A DNA stretch of 11,729 bases from Actinomycetes bacterium (GTDB taxonomy: Bacteria; Actinomycetota; Acidimicrobiia; Acidimicrobiales; RAAP-2): contig JAJYZN010000079.1 in the NCBI GenBank assembly GCA_021799915.1, positions 1 through 11,729 of the forward strand, written 5' to 3'. A program made the translations under genes and the position numbers. The notes beneath the pieces were generated by a model, which saw nothing but the letters and a program-made list of their open reading frames with translations, was not told the DNA's origin and searched no databases. This document shows positions 1-4,583 of this stretch, piece after piece (positions within the stretch are counted from its first letter, which is position 1; each line of letters opens with the position of its first letter).

Positions 1-1
1 T

Positions 2-118
2 CCCTGCCGCATGGGCGAGATACTGAGGATCTCGAAGGCTCGCGGCTGCGCGGTCGTCGAGGACGCGGCCCACGCCTTCCCCCTCCGCGGCGAGGAGGGC
101 ATGGCCGGCCGCCTCGGG
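2..118 (+). pseudogene. Fragment of a DegT/DnrJ/EryC1-type sugar aminotransferase, open at the window edge
   Basis: The frame is open to the left edge and reads PCRMGEILRISKARG followed by CAVVEDAAHAFPLRG and GMAGRLG. This matches the DegT/DnrJ/EryC1/StrS aminotransferase pattern, in which a helix of the form 'MDEILxIAxxxG' precedes the strand and cofactor-binding motif VxEDAAHA, followed by a short segment ending in GxxGD and FSFxxxK. In this family the Asp of EDAAHA contacts the PLP pyridine nitrogen. The expected FSF...K block with the Schiff-base lysine never appears. Instead the frame passes into the ABC1 kinase at roughly residues 35-55 counted from the ATG at 11. The piece therefore cannot be an active aminotransferase. 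It may be a remnant left by a deletion, the 5' part of a fusion, or an assembly join. The call rests on one motif region, so it is moderate. Confidence 0.55.
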
Positions 119-1420
119 GCCACACGGGTCACCGGAGAGCCCCGGGGCCCGGGGGCCTGCCCCGGACGCCGCGCCGAGATCCGCGCCGAGACGGAGCGGC
201 ACGCCGCAGAGCAGGTCGCCGCCTCGCTGGGCAACATGAAGGGGGCCCTGATGAAGCTGGGGCAGATCGCCAGCTTCCTCGACGACGGCCTGCCGGAGCC
301 CTACCGGGTGGCGCTGGCGCAGCTCCAGGCAGACGCCCCGCCGATGGACCCGGAGCTGGCCGAGGCGGTGGTCGCCGGCGAGCTCGGCGCTCCCCCCGCG
401 GCGCTCTTCCGCGAATGGGATCCGGTTCCCCTGGCCGCGGCGTCCATCGGACAGGTGCACCGGGCCGTGGACGGGGACGGCCGTGCGGTAGCGGTGAAGG
501 TGCAGTACCCGGGTGTGGCCGACGCCATCGCCGCCGACCTCGCCAACACCGAGCTGCTCGCCCGCATGCTCCCGATGCTGTTCCCGTCGCTCGACGCCAA
601 GGTGCTCGCCACCGAGCTCCGGGACCGGCTGTCCGAGGAGCTCGACTATGTGCACGAGGCGGCGAACCAGCGACGGTTCGCCGAGGTCTACCGGGGGCAC
701 CCGTTCATCCACATCCCCGCGGTGGTCGACGAGCTCTCGACCCGGCGGGTGCTGACCACCGAGCTCGCCACCGGTGCCCGGTTCTCCGAGGTCGAGCGGT
801 GGAGCCCCGAGGAACGGGACCTGGCCGGGGAGACGCTGTTCCGGTTCGTCTTCCGCGGGATCAACCGCATGGGGATGTTCAACGGCGACCCCCACCCCGG
901 CAACTACCTGTTCCGACCGGGCGGGGAGGTGACCTTCCTCGACTTCGGCCTGGTCAAGGAGTTCGTCCCGTCGGAGATCGCCGTGTTCCACGAGATGATC
1001 CGCACCCTGGTGCTGAACGGGGACGCGGAGGGTTACCGGAGGACGCTCGAGGAGGTGGGCCTGCTGCGGTCCGACCCGACGTTGGGCACCGACGAGGTGG
1101 TCGGCTACTTCGGGCACTTCTACGACCTGGTGCGAGAGCGGGGCCCTCGCACCGTCGAGCACGAGTACGCGTCGGAGACGGTGCGCCGGGTCTTCAGCTC
1201 GAAGAGCCCGGTCGCCAAGGCCGTCGATCTCCCCGCCATGTTCGTGATCGTGCAGCGGATCAACCTGGGCCTCTACGCCCTGCTGGCGCGGCTGGGCGCC
1301 ACCGCCGACTGGCGGGGGATCGCCGAAGAGCTCTGGCCGATGGTGGACGGCCCCCCGTCGACCCCCCTGGGCCGGGCGGAGGCCGAGTGGCTGGCCACGC
1401 GTCCGGGTGGGGGAGCCTGA
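11..1420 (+). CDS. ABC1/AarF/UbiB-family atypical protein kinase, N-terminus fused to or replaced by aminotransferase-like sequence
   Basis: Atypical kinase of the ABC1 (AarF/UbiB/ADCK) family. Members bind ATP and support isoprenoid-quinone or lipid metabolism in many organisms, but the substrate of actinobacterial paralogues is generally unknown. Numbered from the ATG at 11, the family hallmarks are present in order: KLGQ at 82-85; the Ala-rich nucleotide loop AAASIGQV at 142-149; the VAVK lysine at 163; the ELD acidic motif at 210-212; the catalytic-loop motif GDPHPGN at 292-298; and the metal-binding DFG at 311-313. The kinase core therefore looks intact. The first 30-50 residues are not ABC1-like and resemble a DegT aminotransferase. 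The true start is unresolved: the frame is open to the edge, ATG 11 is the first start seen, and ATG 101 follows GAGGAGG by only 2 nt and would give 439 residues, a usual length for the family. The gene ends in TGA inside a tandem repeat and converges with the nucleotidyltransferase gene. Confidence 0.88.
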   Translation: MGEILRISKARGCAVVEDAAHAFPLRGEEGMAGRLGATRVTGEPRGPGACPGRRAEIRAETERHAAEQVAASLGNMKGALMKLGQIASFLDDGLPEPYRVALAQLQADAPPMDPELAEAVVAGELGAPPAALFREWDPVPLAAASIGQVHRAVDGDGRAVAVKVQYPGVADAIAADLANTELLARMLPMLFPSLDAKVLATELRDRLSEELDYVHEAANQRRFAEVYRGHPFIHIPAVVDELSTRRVLTTELATGARFSEVERWSPEERDLAGETLFRFVFRGINRMGMFNGDPHPGNYLFRPGGEVTFLDFGLVKEFVPSEIAVFHEMIRTLVLNGDAEGYRRTLEEVGLLRSDPTLGTDEVVGYFGHFYDLVRERGPRTVEHEYASETVRRVFSSKSPVAKAVDLPAMFVIVQRINLGLYALLARLGATADWRGIAEELWPMVDGPPSTPLGRAEAEWLATRPGGGA

Positions 1421-1472
1421 CGGTGCCCGGCTGACGGTGCCCGGCTGACGGTGCCCAGCTGACGGTGCCCGG
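1417..1472 (+). repeat. Four-copy 14-bp tandem repeat overlapping the kinase stop codon
   Basis: The unit CTGACGGTGCCCGG occurs four times head to tail at 1417-1430, 1431-1444, 1445-1458 and 1459-1472. The third copy has a single G-to-A change (CCAG). The TGA of the first copy is the stop codon of the ABC1 kinase, so gain or loss of units would leave the kinase reading frame end unchanged. It lies in the 127-bp gap between convergent genes. Confidence 0.95.
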
Positions 1473-1507
1473 CCGGAGCTGGGTAACCCGGCCGCCGAGC
1501 CGAGGTG

Positions 1508-1547
1508 CCGGTCCCGGAGGCCCGGGTACCGGTCCCGGTCCCGGAGG
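1508..1547 (+). repeat. Direct repeat of a 13-mer at the 3' end of the nucleotidyltransferase gene
   Basis: CCGGTCCCGGAGG occurs at 1508-1520 and again at 1535-1547, abutting the minus-strand stop codon at 1548-1550. The sequence between them is also GGTCCC/CCCGGG-rich. The convergent gap must hold termination signals for both flanking genes, and the short GGGT-A-ACCC hairpin at 1482-1490 is a candidate, but no hairpin with a T tract is visible. Confidence 0.7.
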
Positions 1548-2288
1548 TCAGCCCTTGTTGGCGCCGTGAGCGCGCACGAAGTCGTTCACCGCGTAGTAGG
1601 CGTCGATGGACTCGCCCGCGTCGCCCCAGAACCCCTCCAGGATGTCGTAGGCCATCGCACCCTCGCCGATGTAGTGGTTGTTGACGTCGGTGATCTCGAG
1701 CTCGCCCCGACCCGAGGGCGCCAGCGTCGGGATGACGTCGAAGACGTCGGAGTCGTAGCAGTAGATCCCGGTGACGCCGAACTTCGATGGCGGCGCCTCC
1801 GGCTTCTCCTCGATCGCGGTGATCCGGCCCTCGTCGAAGACGGGCACTCCCAGGTGCCGGAGGTGCTCGTCCTCCTCCACCCGGGTCAGCAGGATGCGCG
1901 CCCCAGCGGGCTCGGCCCGGAAGGCGTCCACCATCGGTCGGATGGACCGTTCGACGACGTTGTCGGCCAGCATCACCAGTACCGGGTCACCGTCGACGAA
2001 CCGCGCCGCCAGCCCGAGCGCCTCGGCGATCCCCCCCGGCCGCTCCTGGTAGCCGTAGCTGAGCCGGTCGATGCCGAACTCGTGGCCGTTGCCGAGCAGG
2101 CGGAGGAACTCACCGGCATGCGTACCCCCGGTCACCAGCATGATCTCGGTGATCTCGGCGTTGACCAGGGCCTCGATGCAGTAGTTGACCATCGGCCGGT
2201 CGTAGATGGGCAGCAGGTGCTTGTTGGTGATGCGGGTCAGCGGATGGAGACGCGAGCCGGTCCCACCGGCGAGGATGACACCCTTCAT
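1548..2288 (-). CDS. Sugar-1-phosphate nucleotidyltransferase, short RmlA-like form
   Basis: Predicted cytoplasmic nucleotidyltransferase that condenses an NTP (dTTP in RmlA itself) with a hexose-1-phosphate to give a nucleotide sugar and pyrophosphate, for deoxysugar or cell-surface glycan synthesis. The 246-residue protein opens with MKGVILAGGTGSRLHPLT, the family nucleotide-binding loop, with the conserved lysine at 23 in NKHLLPIYDRPM. It has an ADN motif (108-110) where RmlA has GDN, then EEKP (160-163), GVTGIYCYD (171-179), ELEITDVNN (196-204) and WGDAG (221-225). The start at 2288 is chosen because the conserved fold begins exactly at this methionine; an upstream in-frame ATG would add 38 unrelated residues. 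No clear ribosome-binding site precedes it. At about 246 residues it is shorter than classical RmlA (about 290), so it lacks the C-terminal extension, and the actual sugar and base cannot be assigned. The aminotransferase-like fragment at the left edge is a plausible pathway relative. Confidence 0.87.
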   Translation of the reverse strand: MKGVILAGGTGSRLHPLTRITNKHLLPIYDRPMVNYCIEALVNAEITEIMLVTGGTHAGEFLRLLGNGHEFGIDRLSYGYQERPGGIAEALGLAARFVDGDPVLVMLADNVVERSIRPMVDAFRAEPAGARILLTRVEEDEHLRHLGVPVFDEGRITAIEEKPEAPPSKFGVTGIYCYDSDVFDVIPTLAPSGRGELEITDVNNHYIGEGAMAYDILEGFWGDAGESIDAYYAVNDFVRAHGANKG

Positions 2289-2443
2289 TGCCGGGAGCCT
2301 AGACGCAGGGGCAGCCGGGGGAGGGAGGCCCGTTCGGGCGCCTCGGCCGCGGCGCGAGACCAGCCGGCTCGCCGGGACCGAGAAGCCGCTCGCCGTCGTC
2401 AATCCCGGCGGCGCGGATCGTCATCCACAGGCACCTCGCCGCG

Positions 2444-2489
2444 CGTGCGGCGTGCGGCGTGCGGCGTGCGGCGTGCGGCGTGCGGCGTG
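2444..2489 (+). repeat. Heptanucleotide tandem repeat, six full copies plus a partial copy
   Basis: CGTGCGG is repeated perfectly at 2444-2450, 2451-2457, 2458-2464, 2465-2471, 2472-2478 and 2479-2485, followed by a partial CGTG at 2486-2489. It lies between divergent genes, 155 bp upstream of the nucleotidyltransferase start and 187 bp upstream of the lipoprotein start. A perfect short-unit array of this type is prone to slipped-strand copy-number change. Confidence 0.97.
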
Positions 2490-2619
2490 ACGGTCTATCC
2501 GACTCCGGGACCGTGCACCGACTACTGGAACTGGCCCACTGTCGGGACCAGGGTCGGAAAGTACGCAGAACGGCTCGACGTACTGGACCCAGGGAGTTGA
2601 CCTCGACGTGCGCACGGGC

Positions 2620-2675
2620 GGGGGTTCACCGGCCCCCTTCCATGCGAACATGGAGTTGGTCGAGCAAGGAGGGGG
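2620..2675 (+). promoter_or_regulatory. Lipoprotein-gene leader with Shine-Dalgarno and competing hairpins
   Basis: AAGGAGG at 2666-2672, inside a run ending GGGGG at 2675, is the ribosome-binding site, unusually close to the ATG at 2676. CCCCC at 2633-2637 could pair either with GGGGG at 2620-2624 (loop TTCACCGG) or, with the following TTCC and a one-base bulge, with the GGAGGGGG that contains the Shine-Dalgarno. A third hairpin, TCCATG-CGAA-CATGGA (2639-2654), lies between them. A regulatory role is inferred only; G and C runs are common in this genome. Confidence 0.3.
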
Positions 2676-3224
2676 ATGGGAGTTCCTAACCACCAGCACG
2701 CCCTCGCCCGGATCCTGACGCCGGTCGTCCTCGGAGCACTTCTGCTCGGGGCGGCCGGCTGCGGCACTCTCGGGTCTGCTTCGTCGTGTGGCCGTGACGC
2801 CCACGGACTGCCGACCTGCCCGGTGCCGAACTCCTTTATCCAAGCTCAGCCAGAGGCGTCCCTCGTCTATCCGGGCTCGACCGTCATTTCTCGTTTCGGT
2901 TCGGGAGAGGCTCACTACATCGGCTCGACCAATCCAGCTGATGCAGGCTTGTTCGCCGCGACGACCGCGCCGATGGCAACTGTCGATGCGTGGTACCAAA
3001 GTTGGCTCACCAGCCACGGTTGGCACCCCGCCCAAGCATTGGCGCTTGGCCCGATTCAGATCTCGTCGCAGGCGTATGCCAAAGATGGCCGGGAGTCGTT
3101 CGTGGTCGGTGCTGACAGCCAGCAAAACGCACGGATGCAGGGCTACAAGATCCCAACTCGCCTCCAGTCGCAAACCCTGTACGACACCACTTTCATCATC
3201 GAGCCATACGGGAACGCTGGGTGA
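2676..3224 (+). CDS. Putative lipoprotein of unknown function
   Basis: A 182-residue protein with an N-terminal export signal: a positively charged start, a hydrophobic stretch ILTPVVLGALLLG (13-25) and a lipobox-like GAAGC with the acceptor cysteine at 29. Alanine at -3 is tolerated but less usual than leucine. It should be lipidated and held on the outer face of the cytoplasmic membrane. Two further cysteines (38 and 48) could form a disulfide. The mature part contains LVYPGSTVISRFGSGEAHYIG (from about 63) and later STNPADAG and VDAWYQSWLTSHGWHP (103-118). The pattern of a YPG strand followed by a helix ending in GW recurs in small secreted actinobacterial proteins, but I cannot name a family. 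The ATG at 2676 is preceded by AAGGAGG. Codon use looks less G/C-biased at third positions than in the flanking housekeeping genes, which hints at a separate origin. The gene stands alone, with no functional partner nearby. Confidence 0.75.
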   Translation: MGVPNHQHALARILTPVVLGALLLGAAGCGTLGSASSCGRDAHGLPTCPVPNSFIQAQPEASLVYPGSTVISRFGSGEAHYIGSTNPADAGLFAATTAPMATVDAWYQSWLTSHGWHPAQALALGPIQISSQAYAKDGRESFVVGADSQQNARMQGYKIPTRLQSQTLYDTTFIIEPYGNAG

Positions 3225-3316
3225 TGCTGGTACCGACCTGGTGGCGACCCCTACAACCAACCGGTTTGAGCATGTGGAAGAGGAAGGGGGCGAGTTCCAC
3301 CGGTCGTCGCAACGGA

Positions 3317-3333
3317 CCGGTCACGATGACCGG
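3317..3333 (+). terminator. Perfect hairpin downstream of the lipoprotein gene, possible terminator
   Basis: CCGGTCA-CGA-TGACCGG forms a perfect 7-bp stem with a 3-nt loop, 93 bp after the lipoprotein stop codon. No T tract follows, so it would be a non-canonical terminator of the kind often proposed in high-GC actinobacteria. It could equally be a protein-binding palindrome. Confidence 0.35.
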
Positions 3334-3689
3334 CCAACGTCATGGACGCTCATCCTGCCATAGCGAGGAAAACCGCGCCGTAGGTACGCCAGCTGCGCAG
3401 CCCGGCATACCCTGTCCCGTAAGGGGATCGTCGAACGGGACGGCAGCCGGCGGGGTGGCCGGCAGCCGGCCGATGCCTGGCGAGGACATCGGTAGTGACC
3501 CGCTAGACCCGCCCGGAAAGGTGCCCGGTGGTGGGGGCCTCTGTGGGACACCCTGCGGAGCGGTCGCCGAGGGCCGACCAGCGTCGAGAGGGCCGGCTGA
3601 ACAGCGGTCCGCCGCATTCGGGGACTACTGGACACTTCCCATCGCTCGGTGCGTGGTGGATCCACGCGCATTCCAATCATCGGCCCTTG

Positions 3690-3709
3690 CGTACCACGCT
3701 TGTGGTACG
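3690..3709. promoter_or_regulatory. Perfect 8-bp inverted repeat, probable operator of the toxin-antitoxin module
   Basis: CGTACCAC and GTGGTACG are exact reverse complements separated by GCTT, and end 23 bp before the toxin ATG. A -10-like TACGGT (3706-3711) overlaps its right arm. Ribbon-helix-helix antitoxins typically bind such palindromes over their own promoter, so autoregulation by the downstream antitoxin is the natural reading. No well-spaced -35 was found. Confidence 0.65.
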
Positions 3710-3732
3710 GTCTAGCGGTGTTCGGGGAAGTG

Positions 3733-3987
3733 ATGTGGACCGAAGACTCCGAAACCCACATCGCCCGCCACAACGTGACTCCACTCGAAGTTGAACAGGT
3801 CCTCTACAGCCAACCTCGCCTCGCCGTCTCGGGTCGCGACGACACCACCGAGGTCCTGGGCCAGACCGATGCCGGCCGGCTATTGCCCGTCGTCATCACC
3901 GAAGCCGGGGACGGTCGAGACTTCATAGTCACCGCCCGGGACATGACCGCCATCGAGAAACGAGCGTTCCGGCGAAGGAGCCACTGA
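3733..3987 (+). CDS. BrnT-like toxin of a type II toxin-antitoxin system
   Basis: An 84-residue protein resembling the BrnT family, RelE-fold ribonucleases that block translation when free of antitoxin. The family pattern is visible in order: a WTEDSETHIARHNVTPLEVEQVL start (W2-L24) equivalent to the BrnT 'WD...N..KH.V..EEA..VF' segment; GRDDTTEVLGQTDAGRLLPVV (34-54), with the GxT..GR strand turn; and the terminal FIVTARDMTAIEKRAF (64-79), with the TAR...T..E signature that contributes the catalytic-type Arg69 and Glu75. ATG 3733 is chosen because GGGGA at 3724-3728 lies just upstream and the family homology begins here. GTG 3718 and GTG 3730 are in-frame alternatives that add only 5 or 1 residues. 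The toxin precedes its antitoxin, the order usual for brnTA and opposite to many type II modules. The RNase activity is inferred from family membership. Confidence 0.78.
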   Translation: MWTEDSETHIARHNVTPLEVEQVLYSQPRLAVSGRDDTTEVLGQTDAGRLLPVVITEAGDGRDFIVTARDMTAIEKRAFRRRSH

Positions 3988-3988
3988 C

Positions 3989-4294
3989 ATGGACCAAGAG
4001 AAGATCGACCAGCTCCGCGACTACTACGACACCACCGACGTGGCCGAGCACTTCACCGACGCCACGCTGCAGACCGACACAGCCAACGAGGTCCTGGTGT
4101 CGACCTCGATCCGACTCCCGCAGTCGCTTATGAACCAGGTCCGAAGCCAAGCGGCCGATTTGCACATCCCGGCCACGACGCTCATTCGCCAGTGGATCAT
4201 CGAGCGGGCGAGTACGCCGAGCGCGCCAGCAGTGGTGTCGGTCGCCGACCTCCAGCGCTTCATAGCAGAACAGGCGCACCCCCTGGCTTCTTGA
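3989..4294 (+). CDS. Ribbon-helix-helix (CopG/BrnA-like) antitoxin
   Basis: A 101-residue partner of the BrnT-like toxin. It starts one base after the toxin stop (TGA-C-ATG) with a good ribosome-binding site, AAGGAG at 3975-3980, inside the toxin's last codons, so the two are co-transcribed and probably translationally coupled. Residues 36-73 carry a ribbon-helix-helix fold: the beta strand LVSTSIRLP, helix QSLMNQVRSQAADLH, turn IPA and helix TTLIRQWIIERA. This dimerises and inserts its strand into the DNA major groove, and the palindrome at 3690-3709 is the likely target. The acidic N-terminal segment (DYYDTTDVAEHFTDAT, 11-26) resembles the toxin-contacting region seen in antitoxins paired with BrnT-like toxins, although here the DNA-binding fold is followed by a further C-terminal tail (SVADLQRFIAEQA, 84-96). 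It neutralises the toxin and probably represses the operon. Confidence 0.75.
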   Translation: MDQEKIDQLRDYYDTTDVAEHFTDATLQTDTANEVLVSTSIRLPQSLMNQVRSQAADLHIPATTLIRQWIIERASTPSAPAVVSVADLQRFIAEQAHPLAS

Positions 4295-4324
4295 CAATCT
4301 TGGTCCTTCCGCCCCGGAGCGCAC

Positions 4325-4449
4325 TGTCACGTTGAACAGCATGCCAACCGTTCACGTGACATAGGCTGAATGACGGGTTACATGACACTCCTGAGCCGCA
4401 AACCAGGTCACCCGGGGCGTGTCACGTAATCGGCCGATTCCGTGACACG
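4325..4449. repeat. Cluster of five TGTCACG/CGTGACA-type motifs
   Basis: The heptamer occurs as TGTCACG at 4325-4331 and 4420-4426, as CGTGACA at 4355-4361 and 4441-4447, and with one mismatch as CATGACA at 4381-4387. Five instances in both orientations within 125 bp is far denser than elsewhere in the window. This arrangement suits either a multi-site regulator-binding region or the multi-repeat end of an insertion sequence, as described for IS21-type ends. No transposase gene is present. Confidence 0.6.
4418..4449. promoter_or_regulatory. 32-bp near-perfect palindrome upstream of the lipase gene
   Basis: The outer arms CGTGTCACG (4418-4426) and CGTGACACG (4441-4449) are exact reverse complements. 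The core AATCGGCCGATT (4428-4439) is itself a perfect palindrome. Only the T4427/C4440 pair breaks symmetry, so 30 of 32 bases are symmetric. A symmetry this long indicates a dimeric or tetrameric protein-binding site or a recombination/transposon end. It lies 134 bp before the lipase ATG. Confidence 0.75.
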
Positions 4450-4569
4450 TCGCGGCTCACCTGACGGAGTCGAGGAGCGTCGGGCGGCCGGGCGTGGGAC
4501 GCCGACCACCGTTGCGTCCCCGCCCGGGCGCATGCTTCCGATTGACCCCGGTCGAACGGTGCGGCTGGC

Positions 4570-4583
4570 TACGCTGGCTGAGG
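4570..4583 (+). promoter_or_regulatory. -10-like element abutting the lipase start, possible leaderless transcript
   Basis: TACGCT at 4570-4575 fits the actinobacterial TANNNT -10 pattern and would place transcription initiation at or very near the ATG at 4584, consistent with the absence of a spaced Shine-Dalgarno. A TTGACC at 4542-4547 is a -35 candidate, but the 22-bp spacer is too long to be convincing. Confidence 0.3.

Larger units (their letters stand above)
2289..2675. other. 387-bp non-coding gap between divergent genes
   Basis: This gap separates the minus-strand nucleotidyltransferase from the plus-strand lipoprotein gene, so it should carry both promoters. I see no convincing gene in it. 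It holds the 7-bp tandem repeat at 2444-2489 and a G/C-rich leader with mutually exclusive pairings just before the lipoprotein start. Base composition looks less G+C-biased from about 2490 rightwards. No confident -35/-10 pair could be picked by eye; a TTGACC at 2597-2602 has no matching -10. Confidence 0.6.
3225..3732. other. 508-bp gap with several hairpins, possible structured RNA or element remnant
   Basis: No convincing protein gene lies between the lipoprotein and the toxin; the open frames here are low-complexity G+C artefacts. From 3364 to 3667 the DNA can fold into a series of perfect short stems: GTCCCGT/ACGGGAC (3414-3420 with 3435-3441), CCGATG/CATCGG (3470-3475 with 3487-3492), GGTCG/CGACC (3562-3566 with 3575-3579) and GCGTGG/CCACGC (3651-3656 with 3662-3667). 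An 11-bp direct repeat, CGGCAGCCGGC, occurs at 3441-3451 and 3460-3470. The stretch could be a non-coding RNA or a decayed piece of a mobile element such as a group II intron domain I. I cannot identify it. Confidence 0.4.
4295..4583. other. Non-coding gap with a TGTCACG-motif cluster upstream of the lipase
   Basis: This 289-bp gap separates the antitoxin from the lipase and appears less G+C-rich in its left half. It contains the motif cluster and near-palindrome described separately. No transcription terminator for the antitoxin operon with a T tract is evident. If the upstream in-frame GTG at 4494 were the lipase start, the gap would be 199 bp. Confidence 0.5.

Noticed and set aside
2444..2489. 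The heptamer array as a CRISPR-like repeat.
   Set aside because: The units are contiguous with no spacers, and no cas genes are present anywhere in the window.
1566..2600. Long plus-strand open frame (344 codons) opposite the nucleotidyltransferase.
   Set aside because: It is the antisense shadow of a gene with clear family motifs and shows Arg/Val/Asp-rich composition without any recognisable domain.
2618..2638. A GGGGGTTCACCGGCCCCC hairpin resembles a tRNA T-arm.
   Set aside because: The stem and loop sizes do not fit a T-arm and no acceptor, D or anticodon arms are found around it.
2520..3632. GACTACTGGA occurs at 2520-2529 and 3623-3632, flanking the lipoprotein region like attachment-site direct repeats.
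   Set aside because: Ten-base matches are expected many times by chance in 11.7 kb, and the similarity does not extend beyond it without gaps.
3221..3715. Open frame of 164 codons between the lipoprotein and the toxin.
   Set aside because: Low-complexity Gly/Pro/Arg composition, no ribosome-binding site and no family pattern; the DNA is better explained by hairpins.
3321..3773. Minus-strand open frame of 150 codons overlapping the toxin operator and toxin start.
   Set aside because: Arg/Pro-rich noise that conflicts with the better-supported TA operon.
4418..4449. The near-palindrome as a chromosomal dif site.
   Set aside because: It is longer, more symmetric and far more G+C-rich than dif sites, with no XerC/XerD arm resemblance.
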